DNA of 64,000 bases, from NCBI RefSeq assembly GCF_000972845.2, contig NC_040021.1:10196908-10260907 (forward strand). Direction: 5' to 3'. The notes below the pieces were generated by a model that saw only the letters and a program-made list of their open reading frames with translations, did not search any database and had not been told where the DNA came from. The first letter of the stretch is position 1, and each line of letters opens with the position of its first letter. Below are positions 47,101 through 60,035 of this stretch, in pieces. A program made the position numbers and the translations under genes. The stretch comes from Larimichthys crocea (lineage: Eukaryota > Chordata > Actinopteri > Sciaenidae).

Positions 47101-50100
47101 GCACCCCATTTCAGCTATATATATATAATCTACAACCTTCTGCACGTCTGTGAAGATTCTCAGTCGTGCTGAGTGAAGGGTAATTGGTCTGGCTTTCCAC
47201 ATGTTTAAACAACAAAGATGATTGATTATCTAGCGTGCATTTATGATTTCATATTTGGTCCTGGCCACAACAGCATTTAAAAACAATGATTTCAATGGAT
47301 TTACAGTGTAAAGCTGCACGATTTCGTCACTTTGAGTTTAGGGAATTTTCAACATTTTCAGCCTTCAAAGGAACAGAGAAGATGGAGAAGGCTCTGCTCA
47401 CTTTTATTAATGATTAATGATCTTATAAATATATATTCTGTGTAGGAAAAAACTATTAGAACTTATTGACTGGGGTAACATCTGGCAAACCTGCCTAACT
47501 TTCCCTTTAAGTAAAATGTCAAGGGGAAGTAAACAGCTCAGTTGGAGACAATAGAAAGACACATGGAAAGCGATAGGATTTATAATAAGACTATTGTGAC
47601 TGCCCAGTGCCAGCATGTTCGCAACATGTTTGTGGTTAACTTGCCAGGTACAGCGGTTTACCAACCAGCTCTGCAAGCACACACCATGTCAGTGAGCTCC
47701 CGCAGTGATATATTTCATGAAGACACATTTCATTTCTGGTGTAAACAGGCGTTTATTGTTGTTGCAAGTTTACAAGTTTATTTTACTTTCTGTCAGTTCA
47801 TTGATCTTTTGCAAGTTTTTCATAATTATCTGCCTTATAATTGCCCCCCCCCCACCCCCCGTCACCATGATGACCAGCTTCCCAACACATGTTTGCAGGC
47901 TCCTGCTCTGAAAGAGCGCACATAACTCAACGAAAAGAATGACGCGTTGTTCGACCTTCTAGAAAACAGACTAATCAACAGCTGCCAAAATAAATAATTT
48001 ATTCTTTTGGATGACAGGGATGAGTGTGGTCTCTTTTTATCATCTTGTTGCCTCTGTGAGAGGAATGCTAAATGACCGCAAATGATTCACAAATGATTTC
48101 AGTGATTCACAAAACGGTTTGAGAATTTGTTTTTGCACTTTTAAAGAGAGACAGTCACAAATCTACCACAAACTTGCACGGCATGTTTCAAAAGCCAGTC
48201 TTTGTTTCTCAACTGCACAAATTGGAGTGCGCACACAGCTTTTCTCAAGTGTACCTCAGCTTGCAATATACTGTATGTTAACATCATTTTATGCTCACAA
48301 ATATGAACTGAGGGCTGATGGAGCTTCTCATAACCATCGCAGCTACTACATACAACTATGCTGACAGATGTGCATGTTGGCAACAGCAGTAAAAAACAAT
48401 CACCAGACATTTTGTTTGGACAGAAGAAATCAAGTGACTTGCTTGCCTTTATGACCACTGCTTATAAAAAGCTCCTTTAATAATAGATAATAAATAAGTC
48501 ATAAAAAAAAGGCATCTGGAATCTGACACAAAAACAAAATCTTAACTCTGCTATTGCCAAAAGTAACAGAGCTAATAAGGAACCACTTAAACACTGTTAA
48601 ATCTTTCACAATTGATACCAAACAGTGTTTTTATTTAGCTGGTAGAAAGTTATTTGCCTAAAACAATTGGTTCAACAGGTTCAGGCTACAAACACACAGA
48701 GGGTCACATGAAAAAACACAAATCATACTCTGAGCTCTTCAAGACGGACCTGCACTGATCATGGTTATATGATAAAATATTTCCTTTTATTGCATCATTT
48801 GAAGAGGAGGATAATGTGCTTTCACAGAGAGTGTCACAAAACAAATACATCTAGTAAATAATCTATCTATGAAGCTTTTAGTGGGCAGTTATGTTTAGTT
48901 TTGTCACATTTGCACTTAATGCACCAGATGTGAAGACATATCCAACAAACTCCATCATCCCTTTATGTGGAAGAGTATAATCATCACCATCATGTAAGTA
49001 AGACCGAGCTCTGGCCGGCTCAAGGTCTCCACAGTCATTGCACGCCCACAAATTACAATATTACAAGTTACATTGACAGTTACAGTGTCATTCCTGAGCA
49101 GTGAGTTAGTCCACTGCGATACAGAGGAAATAATAGTTCCCATGTTGCAATTAAAAAAAAATCATCAATCATGCGTGCTCCATGTTACTGTCAACTGTGT
49201 TTATTTAAATATTGTTTGTGTTTTAACACGATTTGCATCAGCGATTATGGTACACGCACCGAATAAGCTGTTAAAAATGAGACACCGTTATGTTTGCACT
49301 TGACCTGAACTGACCGTCCAATAGTATAACCGAACATGTGTTTTACTAGTTCCAGTGAGTAAGGAGTACAAGGCAGCCAGAGGGAGATTGCACAAGTTGT
49401 GCTGACCACAGCCCAGTCACCATCAAAACCCTCATAATAACAATGCAACAGACAAACTGAGGACACCAAGTGTGAAAGAACTACTTGCCCTCTCACTCCT
49501 TGACTCCAACCTTTAATAACAAACATATGTATCTTAAAGAGGAAAAGTGTAGTGGGTGGAGTGTGTGGTTTGGAATTCCTATTAGATCGCAATAAGGAAA
49601 AATGTATTTAATACAGACGTGCAGTTAACTATTTTTATGTGCACATTCATATTTCCCGCATGCCATACATATGCTGATAACTATTCAGCACTGATTATTT
49701 CACTGTGCAACTCACAAAAAAAAACACCATTTCACCTAGGGTTGCGCAGCAGCTGCACGTATGAGTCAACTGACAGCTAAAACCTCTTTTAAAGCAGAAA
49801 CCCTAATAACCAGTGACATTAATATATGTGCAACTGTGCAATGGGGTGGATTCCATGTGGCACAGTATAGTTTTGGCTCGGGGGGGAAAACGCTCGTCTG
49901 ATTCCTGCCCACTTAGAGTAAGAGCAGCAACAACTCTCTAACAGCTCTGATAAATTTTTAAAATTACTTTCACAAGACATTATTTTGTGTTTGCGTGACA
50001 CAACCTTTAATACTTGTCTCAATGCTCCACCTATTTTCTGTTAGATGCCACATGTAAAGTATTTTTTTTGTCAAAGCAGAAAAAATATTCAAACAATATT

Positions 50101-51964
50101 CAGCATATTCACATTCAGCCCATTGTTGTGGTTTTTCCAGCCCACAATCGTCACTGTTTTGGTTCACTTTCGCTGCTCTTACAGTGTTGTTTTTGGCTGT
50201 TTTTCAGCAGAAAAGCTCTGCGCACCAAATGGCAGACAGACACAGTTAGTGACTAGCTGATAAACACAGCGTTTAGTAGCTAAAGAGCCATATTTTTCAA
50301 AAGAAGTGGTGAAAAGAGAACGTGGCTAGAAACGCAACACCAAATAAATCCTGATGTAACATGTTAACAAAAAGTAGTTTCCTCTGCGTTATTGGAGAAA
50401 ACTCATGAAAACGTCTCAAATATCACATATCTAATATTCACAACTAAATAAATGCAGCTTCATCAGCTGTGAGTACCAACGTTGAATGCTTAAGTCATCA
50501 AGTTGCCTATTTGTAACAGCTGTATTTAATAGCCGAATGACATGTTTACATGCTGAAAATTTAATGCGGGTACATAATTCATTCACGTAATAGCATACGC
50601 ATTTGTTTAAATGCCACGAGACAATATGAAAACTTTAATAAAAAGCAAAGATCATCAACATCAATCACGGTGCCATCACAGTCATGTTCTGTATGGAAGT
50701 AAGTGTGTTTTTATTATATGTATATTTTTTTCTTTTCATGCAAACTGTGTGCTTAAGTAATCCCACCACAAGTCTGCCCACCACCATCCATCATCCATCT
50801 ACTGCTTTCCACATCACAAGATAATGATTTATAATGTACACATTCTTCCATTCACTGACACAATCAGACGTCTACGATATTTGCGCAGGCACACCCACAC
50901 AGAAAATATATGAAAAAATATAAGCTTTACTTATCCAGAGATGGCTCCTGTTTCGAGGTGGTTTCTCCTCTTTCTTTTTCTTATTTGAAGTATTTTTTCT
51001 CATTCTGGTGCCAACTGTTTTCAAATGGTCTCCATTTTGCAGCCCTAGATGAGGAATGCATTTCTTGTTGGCTCATCTGTACCGTATCATCTGTATGCAA
51101 CCAAAAAACGTGAAATTTTGCAATCGTGAAACATGAACACATTTTTCATTTTGACAAAATAAAACAATGGGCCTTTAAAGTCCTTGAATGTTAAAAACAC
51201 TTAGTATAAAGTGCGTGTTTGACAAGCAGGGTGAAATTGCAAGTGGAGGCAACACTGAGGATGAAGCACACTCGTTGGCGGGGCATGTAAAAATCTGTTT
51301 AAAATATCTAGACCCAGCTAATTATTTTGCTCTGTTGTCTACTTTGTTGTTTAGTATTACAGATAGTATTAAATTAGATTACCCTCATTAAAACTCCTGG
51401 TTCCATCCTTTTAATCTCTCTGGGAGACATCAATCAAGTGTTGCCATAGTCATAGAAAAACGCACTTATCAGCCAACATAATTGAGAACGCCTGTGTGGA
51501 AGTAATACAATTAAATTCGATAATCTGTTCCATACTCTATTACTTGTTTTTGAAATTGGCAGATGAACACATATTTTAAAGACTTCAGATATTTAAATTC
51601 TAACAGATTTTAACGCACTTTTATGGCCTATTGGCCATTTGCACTGATTGTTTACCAAAACTTACTGGAAGTGAGAGCTTGCAGCCGTTACTTCAGTCTA
51701 CACTCTTCATGTAGCTTTAAAGAGCTTGCCATGAATGTGGCGGCTGGATGCCAATGAGTTAATGTAAGTCTTTAAAGTATTACTACTGTGTTTTCCTTTA
51801 CAGTGTACTTTAATGCCGATTTTCCGACAGTGATTTGTAACAGCACACTTTGGCATATAAACTTGGCATGTGGTGCAGCAGTTAACACTGACGGCTCACA
51901 GCTAGAAAGTCCTTTCTGTGTTTGCATGTCTGCGTGGTTCTCCGGCTTTCCTCCACAGTCAAAG
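44161..51964. other. Longest stretch without recognised features
   Basis: Nearly 8 kb of AT-rich DNA with no coding exon I can defend. A C-rich run (C9ACCCCCC) lies near 47845. Overlapping open frames of 140 and 124 codons on opposite strands at 45818-46305 are the only long ones, and neither shows family similarity. Confidence 0.5.
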
Positions 51965-52275
51965 ACACCAAGCAGCAACATCCAGTGCTGGGAAATGAAT
52001 GCCGATGCGGAAGTGCTAAAAACTGTAATTCCTCGAGCAGCCACTTGCAACAGGCTGCAGAAGTGAGTCAGTCTCCATAACCGCCTGTATTAAAATGTCT
52101 AACTTCACAGCAGAAATAAACATGTTTACATCCTGGTTCAGGCAAAGGTTTTGGCCTCTATAGCAAATTTGTGATGGGGTGAACTCGATCATTCAGATAA
52201 TATTAAGGCTTGAAGTTGTGCATTAACAGCTTGTCTGCTTTGATTGACAGGTAGGTGCCATCACCGATGGCTCAT
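51965..52275 (+). repeat. Dispersed repeat family B, copy 2
   Basis: It contains AGCAACATCCAGTGCTGGGA, GATGCGGAAGTGC, AGAAGTGAGTCAGTC, CAGCAGAAATAAACATGTTT and ATATTAAGGCTTGAAGTTGT, in the same order as the 43840-44160 copy. Confidence 0.75.
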
Positions 52276-52469
52276 TAGGGCACCCAGGCATCATTCGGCC
52301 CACCTTAGGTCCGCTGATGATCCACGTCTTTGCCGATATTTCGATTAGCCAGGAGGCAGAAGAAACAGTACATCACTGACATCACTCAGGCTATGTCCGT
52401 TCTTTATACTGTCACTGATAAACATGCAGGTTAATAGGTAAATATAGGTAAATTGTTGACTATATATTG

Positions 52470-52592
52470 TCCCAATTGTCTCTATGCACCCTGTGATGAA
52501 CTGGTGACCTGTCCAGAGTGTACCCAGCCTCTCACCCAATGTCAGCTGGAGTTGGCGCCTGCTGATTAGGTTAAGCAGTTATAGAAAATGGG
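52470..52592 (+). repeat. LINE-like 3' tail
   Basis: CCTGTGATGAACTGGTGACC, TGTCCAGAGTGTACCC, CCTCTCACCCAATGTCAGCT, GGTTAAGCAGTTATAGAAAATGG. This is the order of a very common fish repeat tail that I associate with L2/CR1-type LINEs. Only the tail is present. Confidence 0.65.
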
Positions 52593-52594
52593 TG

Positions 52595-52757
52595 GAGGCC
52601 TGGGCGGCTGGGGTTTGTCTGGCATGTGGCCCATCTCCTTACTGCAGTGACCCAGGTTTGATTCCAGGCTGGGTCCTTTTCTGGATGTCATCTCTTCTCT
52701 CTCTCCCCTTAATTTCATGTCTGTCTCTCCACCTGTCACTATCAAAGAGTCATGCTG
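52595..52757 (+). mobile_element. Degraded tRNA-derived SINE
   Basis: GCGGCTGGGG, a B-box-like GGTTTGATTCC (52655-52665), TTTCATGTCTGTC and CACCTGTCACTATCAAAGAG correspond to the 9040-9230 SINE, but the A box is mostly lost and there is no A tail. It is joined directly to the LINE-like tail at 52592. Confidence 0.6.
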
Positions 52758-53319
52758 ATAGAGGCGTCAGCTCAGCTGTTCTGGAGGGCAGTTACAGTAT
52801 AAAGAACGCATTTTTTCATTTAATGTGAAGGATTTATCGATCTTGCGGGTCTGATTTGTTCTTTTTTTTTTGTTGTTGTTGCATCGTCAAAAATAAACCT
52901 TCACACTCAACCGCATATGTTTTGTTTGTCTCCATGGATGTACTAAAAGAAACAGTGCAGGAGGCCACTGTATCTAAACCAGTAAAAACTGCTCACCAAA
53001 CACACATACCATAAATAACCTGATCATAACGCATGGCATGAATCATATATCTCCAGCCAGCAGATGCCTTGTTCATATAAATCACATATAAATGATCTTT
53101 GCTGTAGTTCAGACAGGCACAGAAGCCATTTTTCTATGCTCTGGTCTCATGTCTCATGTTTTATCCAATCATATTTATAATCTTTCTCATTCATCGGCAC
53201 TTATTTATTCTGAGTACTCTAACACTCTGCTGCTTACAATTTACAATTTTCACTCTCCTCTGGCATGAAAATGTGTGGTTTCAGGGTTTTTTCTGGCTCT
53301 GGTGTGTCCATGTTCAACC

Positions 53320-53490
53320 AATCATCAAAGTCTGTTAATAGCTCTCGGGGAGTACTACTGCATATGTGGAAAAGTTGTAAAAAATACAACAAACAAGACT
53401 TTTGTGGCTCCGGTGGGAGTCACATGAAATCTGATAACCTGCCTCCAGTGATGTCACTTGAGTCAACATCTTGTTACCAAACGTGATGCT
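53320..53490 (+). repeat. Dispersed repeat copy B (partner of 24820-24960)
   Basis: CAATCATCAAAGTCTGTTAA, GGGGAGTACTACTGCATATG, TTTTGTGGCTCCGGTGGGAG and CTGATAACCTGCCTCC occur in the same order as the copy at 24820-24960. Confidence 0.6.
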
Positions 53491-53666
53491 GGGCACATGT
53501 GTTATTCTAATTATTACTGCAGTCAATAAAGCTCATTGTACTTGTTCACCCACAGACCACCCCATTGTTAAAGGCGGTACATCATCTCACCATCTTGGCA
53601 GCATCATTAAGCTGTTAAAATAACTTCCTTCTCTCTCCAGCTGTTTGCTAACGACACATGGGGGGG

Positions 53667-53755
53667 ATGAGGGAACACAGCTTATAGCTGGATACAGCTG
53701 TAGCGGGGGGAGAGGGGTGCTACGCTGTATCCAGCTATAAGCTCTGTTCCTTCAT
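53667..53755. other. Near-perfect hairpin, about 38-base arms, 14-base loop
   Basis: The left arm (53667-53704, core CAGCTTATAGCTGGATACAG) and right arm (53719-53755, core CTGTATCCAGCTATAAGCTC) are complementary. The exceptions are one C/C mismatch (53678), one bulged T (53699) and one G-U pair (53671). The loop, 53705-53718, is almost all purine (GGGGGGAGAGGGGT). Size and shape are those of a microRNA precursor, but a miniature foldback element is equally possible. I do not recognise the sequence as a known microRNA and see no other copy in the window. Confidence 0.6.
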
Positions 53756-56700
53756 GGGTGGCTGAAATGTTCATATTTAATACATGTGTTGAAAACTGAC
53801 CTGATACACAATAGGACACAGTACAATCTGCGCTCAGCCCAAGTTACAGCAAAGCCGAAGCCAACTTATTGAAAGTATGTGAGGGGAGAGATATGAAGAA
53901 GATGTGAAAGACAAAATGTGGCACGCATGGATCTATTTTATCTATGAAGAGTATTTGCACTAATCAGAAACACATGGAGAGAAAGTATTGCATAGATACC
54001 AGTGGCAGGACAGTGATAACTCATTTTTTTGGTGGGAAATAAGTGTGGCAGTGCTTCATTTCATGCCTGAGGCTGGGGGGAAAAAAAGATTGAAGAGAAC
54101 TCTGTTGGTTTTTCAATCATGCTCAACCTTCTGTAAAACACCAATTCCTTTCAGCAAATGAAAGCACACATTTCCTATTTTCAAACTCAAATGTGTTGTT
54201 TCAGGCCAGGATTTTAAAATCGGTGTCAGTTTTAAGTGACCCGCACAAATGAAAACATCCTTGATTACAGCAGTGGGTCCCTTTGCTAAATCAGAGAATA
54301 TCTCACTCTGTTTGACAAAGATGTTGAACAGAGTGCCCTCGAATAACACCTTGAGGAAGTGAAATTTTCAACTTGGACAAGAAATTCAGGAAGAGAGAAG
54401 CACGTTATTGGAAAAATGACCACATCCTCCTCTAAAGAATTAATTAAAATGCCTTTCAGAAGAAATATATCAGAGAGAGTTCAGGAGAGAAAGGAGAAGA
54501 AAACAATCAGTGTGTTGAAACCAGTGACGACCACACTGCATCTATGAGGTTTACCACATGTGGTTTACTAAAAAAAAAAGAATCAGATGGACATTACTCA
54601 TTGACTTACACATATTGGACATCATGGTTTCGCATGTGACTGCACAAAGTTCAGAAAGGTCATACAACTGCATGAGATTAAGAACCGTCTTGGTCAGGGT
54701 TACACGCCTGTCTAAACATTGATTTTAACAAATAATGTCATAATTTCTGCGGCCATCTTCACGTCGTCAAGCTTTTCAGTGTGCACGAGGCAGGGATGAT
54801 GTGCAGCAGAGATATCCAGAAAATTACAGCAGCAGTCAAAAGACAATCCACTAAACCGAAAAGCAAGCAAGGTGCCAAAATACACAGTTAGAGTAGCGAT
54901 TCGTCTGTCTTAACTCACCAGCTTGCCAGGCCCTTTCAAAGAACTTTAACAAATATGAAAACATCAACCTTACTTTGGTTTTGCTGGCCTATAAAGCTCA
55001 TTCATACATAATCACATTTTCTCTAGAAGTCAGTCTAACTTACAGATATCCTCACTTAACTTGTTGCACGTCCGCTAGACTCTAGCAGCTAGAGACTCAA
55101 GATGTGGCTGTGCTCAGCAGTCACGGGCCTTTAACTATAAAATTCTCGCTGGACATATTTCAAGTCTTAAATCCAGCCTATTACTCATAATTGGCATGAG
55201 ACATTAAAAATATGAACAACAATGAGAGGATCAAAATCTACAATGATTGCAGAATGATGCCCCCTGCTGAAACTGCTGCCTCTCATTACAGAATATTTCA
55301 GCAAATAAATAATAATAAAAAGATTTATTATTGATATTCATTGGCAAATTAATTGCAGTTTAGACTCGGCAAAAATACATAAAGTGTGCCATATGAGGGG
55401 AAAATCTAATATCAACAGTTACAGATAGTCAAACGCACTTTTGATTTGAATAAACAGAATATTACAGCTGTCAGATCAAATTGGGTTTAGCTCACATTGC
55501 GGCTCTAATGATAATGATAAACATTATTGTTTTCTCTATGAAACTTTTCACAGGCATGTCAGTGGTCAGATATTTTATCTCTGTATCACAGGTCAGTAGG
55601 GTGGATGTCTGTCATAAATGGCCTGAGATCCAGGATTGTCTGGATAGATCACTGCTCCTGCTTACTCCCCAGGCTCAACACTGAATCGATGAACTATGCT
55701 GATCATTGTGCAAAGTCATGATTCATCAACAGTCTCAGGGGGGCTTGTTCAGTCTCACAAGTTCAAATGTTATTGGATGTCTCACTCTTCTACAGAAAGG
55801 TGGATATGACAATCAAGCTAAATGATCTTGGTGTGAATCACCAGGGAAACCAGATATCATCCATACTTCCCATCGTCGATAATATTAATCAGCACAGTGT
55901 TCGGGCAAAGCAAACCTGTCTGCCTGCCATCAGACTGGAAGGCGCTATCACTACATTTCTCCAGAGCATTGCCTCTTGAGACAAGAGCTTTGGAGAGCTG
56001 GGTGACAGTGCGCGCTATCCTTTCAGCACCAAGGTTTTACGCACGGCCACAGGAGTTACTCCGAAGTGACAACAGTGAAGTTTTGTCCAAGTTATAAACA
56101 GCCTGAAATTATCAGATCATGGAGAACCACACAAGATAAACTGAGAAACACAAGATAGATAGACTTGTTGTCACAAAGTTTGTAGTCATGTTTTAAATTT
56201 CACACCATGTGTTACTCTTTTCGACTTGTGGAAACATGTTGATTTCCCTCACTGTGTCTTCATAATATAATAAACTACTCATGTCTGACAGGTCACTCGG
56301 ATATAGAGGGGGGGGAGTGGGAGCCAATTGCACGCCCTGACTTAAAGAAAGCTGTACCAACCACAGCAGGCTAGTACAAACTAATCCCCAACGACGACAA
56401 ACCTTCTCTAAACCTCAGCTATGCTGTAGTCGGTTGTTCTGACCAGAAAACTATAAGTGCAATAAGTTTTAAAAAACCGTGCCTAATTAATTTTCTAAGA
56501 GTCATCCTTAAACGGTGCTTGATTGTGTTTCAATCCCCATGATGGACGTAAAGTGCGCAATGGCTCTAAATGAAGTTATGAGACTCGCAAGGAGGATATG
56601 GGAACATTTCCACTGAGATGCCGGTATCTGAGCTATACTGGGCTTATTGGAAATTTCAGTGGAAGTATTAGTGGGAAAAACGCTTCCTGTAACTGCGTAT

Positions 56701-56880
56701 CGCAAAGATAAATGGAGTAACGGAAAGGAGGGAGGGGGAGCGCAGAAAACTTCACACGGCGCTCAATTGATGGCCAGTCAACTCAAGTGATCTTTCCGCT
56801 TCAGGAGTGCCAATAATGCGTCTTATTGTCATCACAGACACGGCGGAGTAACTCACAAGGGACAAGTCACCGCGTCTGCG
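53756..56880. other. Upstream flank of alkal2
   Basis: No coding exon recognised. A G8 run lies near 56309-56316. GC and CpG content rise from about 56700 towards the alkal2 first exon. Confidence 0.5.
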
Positions 56881-57224
56881 AGACAGAATAAAAAGTGAGC
56901 CTCACTTCAGGACGACCGATCTGCTACTTCAGCGAGGACGCACACGGGGGCTTTGGAGCACCGGATCCACAGGCTTTTGGTCCACTCTCTTCCCCATACA
57001 GTCGGCCGGTGTGTTCAGGAGATGACCGCAGATGCTCAGCGAGTACTCATATGACTGCAGCTTTGATGTTTCCTACATGAGAGCAGAGTTTAAGGGGGAA
57101 TATTCCGGACTGGAGAAGGAACCTAAACTAAAGTTGCGCACAGTGTTTTATTTCCATTTTCATCGTTGTTGGACGTTCGGGAGGTAATCACACATCACTG
57201 GGAAAAGACTATCGAGGATTGAAG
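56881..57224 (+). promoter_or_regulatory. alkal2: alkal2 promoter and non-coding exon 1
   Basis: A TATA-like ATAAAA (56888-56893) precedes a CpG-containing stretch with likely initiation near 56915-56925. A strong donor, GAAG|GTAAAT, ends a 5' UTR exon at 57224. The next exon begins at 57771 after TCTGTCTTGCAG, and the start codon is at 57856. Short upstream ATGs occur in the leader. The assignment rests on position and splice signals only. Confidence 0.5.
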
Positions 57225-57855
57225 GTAAATATGTTTTTATCATCCTAACACTGACTTCTTTTCCAACTGTTACCATTTTAACCAGAGTCTTTCTGCTCTT
57301 GGACTGCGTATACTGTTTTTCCCCTTCACTTTCTCGTTGAGTTTTAAGTTCTAAATAAATAAAAACTTAATGTGTCAACAGGTTATACGGGCTACTCAAA
57401 CACCTGTAGTTTACTTCATTTACAGCCAAAATAACATCCAGTGGATGGATTTTTTAAAAATGAAAAATTAATAGAGAAATTAGTTTAAAAGACAAAATGT
57501 ATATTCAAATTGCAAATTCAACTCCATGTGATTTATATTTATTTCTATGTGAGTTTTTTTGTTTTGTATTTGTTTGTTTTTTAATTAAAGATGCCACAAA
57601 ACCGCAAGAAATACACTCAGACAGTACTGTGGCCCACAGTCTGTCAGCAGTTACTTCAACATGTTCTCAGCGGGTTTTTTATTGGGGATCTGGATCACTG
57701 AGTAGTATAATGATATGAGAAACACTTTCACTAAATGCTTGCAGACATTTATTATTGGTCTGTCTTGCAGGTGTCCGGTTAAACTTTAATTTCCCAGAGG
57801 CCCTGGAGAAGGAGTTCACTTCTTTTTTTCTTCCTCCTCTCACTCCACGGAAGCT

Positions 57856-59186
57856 ATGAACGGACTGCGCAGGCACTTCAATATGGGACTGGTGCTACTG
57901 ATGTGCACGCTGACCGGCCACAGCAGCGACAGTGCGCCCTCGCCGGCTCCAAATGCAGCTGCAACCGGCAGAGACGCGCAGCAGGGCACAAGGCGGATAG
58001 TAGAGATCGTGAAACACGTGGAGGACAGCCGGGTGCGCCACAGCACGAAAACGAAAACCCCGTTTACAACTCAAGAGAGGATCGCCCCGGTGGAACCAAA
58101 GGATTTACGCAACTTGAAAACAGACAGAGGGGATCCGGCTGTTGGTGAGTGGTGGCTTGTCGTCTGGGCGTGACCCTTATGTTGGATGTCAACAAGATGC
58201 TGTAGACTAAAATGAATCTAGGCTGTTGAATATGTGTAACTTTAATGTTGCAAAGTCTTTGTATTCAGATAGAACAACAGTTTAAGGGTTGTTACCCCCC
58301 AAATTACCTAAAATAAGGGGCGTAGTTTGGGGTGAATTCATATAAAGTCAGTTTATCCACCTCTCTGACATGAGACTGAGAGTTTAAACTATTAAACAAT
58401 GAGTGTAAACTTACCTGAAGTAATAAGTCGCCATGGTTTGGAGGCAGTTATTTCAAAACATGGAAAAAATGAAACCAAAATAGTTCATGGATATCAAATT
58501 TTCTTTTTGGAAGTGGTACCAACACTGATGATTTCCTAAGAATACTAGTTTTGTGCCAGTTTGTCTCTTACTTATCTATTTTTATCTGAAGTTTAACTGA
58601 ACTTACAAAAACTCCCCGATCCAGGTGATGTGATGGATTCCTTCAGTCTGTGCTTCATGGCAGCTATCAAGTTAAACCAAACCACCTTCTCTCTCTCCAC
58701 AGCCGTATTCCCCAGAGTTCCCAGTAAGAAACTGGATTTCCTGAAATACTTAACAGGTAGGGGGGCCCTCATTGCACATTTCTATGCCACTGGTGCTTGA
58801 GTGTCAAAAGTCATATTTTATGAAAGAGACACAACAGTATCACAAGACAAGTGGATGATAGCTTCAGTAAATCAGATGTAAGCGCAGGTGGCTGTAGAGC
58901 TGGAAATTGTCTTACAGTTTGTTCTTTCTCCTTCCAGGTCCGCTGGTCTTCAGTCCTAAGTGCAGGAAGCATGTGTACAGACTCTACCACCACACCAGAG
59001 ACTGCACGATACCTGCATGTAAGTTGCAGTTACACTGCCCCTCTGACACCATGAAGTGTGACTCATTTGTGTCATCGCACTCTGTTTAAAGGCACCCATT
59101 CATTCATGTTCTTCTTCTCAGACTTCAAAAGATGCGCACGGCTTCTCACACGACTAGCCGGCAGCCCACAGTGCACAGAGGGGTAG
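57856..59186 (+). CDS. alkal2: ALK and LTK ligand 2 (augmentor alpha / FAM150B), 162 aa
   Basis: Coding exons 57856-58144, 58703-58756, 58938-59018 and 59122-59186 join in phase. A signal peptide is visible (hydrophobic GLVLLMCTLTG, residues about 10-21). A variable basic linker follows, then the conserved C-terminal augmentor domain from about residue 97 (FPRVPSKKLDFLKYLTGP). The four family cysteines are at 123, 137, 146 and 159, within KCRKHVYRLYHHTRDC and YFKRCARLLTRLAGSPQC. In the family these form two disulphides and the domain binds and activates the receptor tyrosine kinases ALK and LTK; in zebrafish these ligands drive iridophore and neural crest development. Human ALKAL2 is 152 residues. 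Position beside tmem18 and acp1 supports ALKAL2 rather than ALKAL1. Teleosts can keep two alkal2 copies; which one this is cannot be told. Confidence 0.94.
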
Positions 59187-59534
59187 CACACACAAGGTAA
59201 GAGTAATATATTCACATCTAATTCAGACATGAGTGTGCACAGGACTTGTGGTCAAAGTGCTGCTGTGTTGTTTGTGTGTGAACAATGCAGACTAATACAG
59301 GGATTCAAGATTCAAAAAGTGGCACTTAAGTAAAAGTAGATATATATTATACATTATTTTTATATAGCATGAATTATTTTGTTGTATTATTATTAGTGTG
59401 TAAGTATCATGAGGTCGAGCTCATTTGAGCTAATTTATATATTTATTGTCTAATATATTTTTTATGTAGTAAGTAAGAAAATAGTTCAGACATAAATGCA
59501 GTTGCAGAGTGGAGGTTTAAGTCAGAGGCTTTAC

Positions 59535-59838
59535 TTACAGAATATGTCAGAAATGGAATATAAAATGCATAATTATGTGTTCATCAGTGTACAATCACCT
59601 GAAAATAAGAATTATTTTTGTTACCTTAGAATAAGCCAGGCGCCACAGGTCCTCTCCACAAAGTCTGTCATGTAGAGCTGCCACCTGTCAACACTAGCCT
59701 GGAAATGGACAAATTAAACACTGTCTTGACAGGCCCTTTGGCTCTATATGTTCTCCTTTATGCTAGGGTGAAGCGAGGGGGTTGCAATCATTGACTACAC
59801 TGCTAGATGTCACTAAGTCCTACACACTTTTCCTTTAA
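59535..59838 (-). mobile_element. Second copy of the 24155-24532 MITE-like repeat
   Basis: On the minus strand it reads TTAAAGGAAAAGTGTGTAGG, ACTTAGTGACATCTAGCAG, GGCTTATTCTAAGGTAAC, TTCTTATTTTCAGGTGATTG and ATTCCATTTCTGACA. These are the blocks of the copy at 24155-24532, in order. It lies inside the inferred 3' UTR intron of alkal2. Confidence 0.7.
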
Positions 59839-59932
59839 GTACACTACTGGAGTAAATTTCCATTGATGCAAGGTGGTACATGTGCTGTTTATGAAACTGA
59901 CATTTACAGCACCAGACATGGTACATGAGAGC

Positions 59933-60035
59933 AGGGGTGGAAAAGAGAAACATACTTTTTGCAACACTTGTACTGTAATTTACTTGAGTATTTCTATTTA
60001 GCTTAAGTATGTATATAAGTAAGGGCTTAAGTTCA
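59933..60035. repeat. Fragment of a CAGGGGTGGAAA-type hAT repeat
   Basis: CAGGGGTGGAAAAGAG, ACTTGTACTGTAATTTACTT and GAGTATTTCTATTTAG resemble the end of a common fish hAT-like repeat. Only one end is present. Confidence 0.5.
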
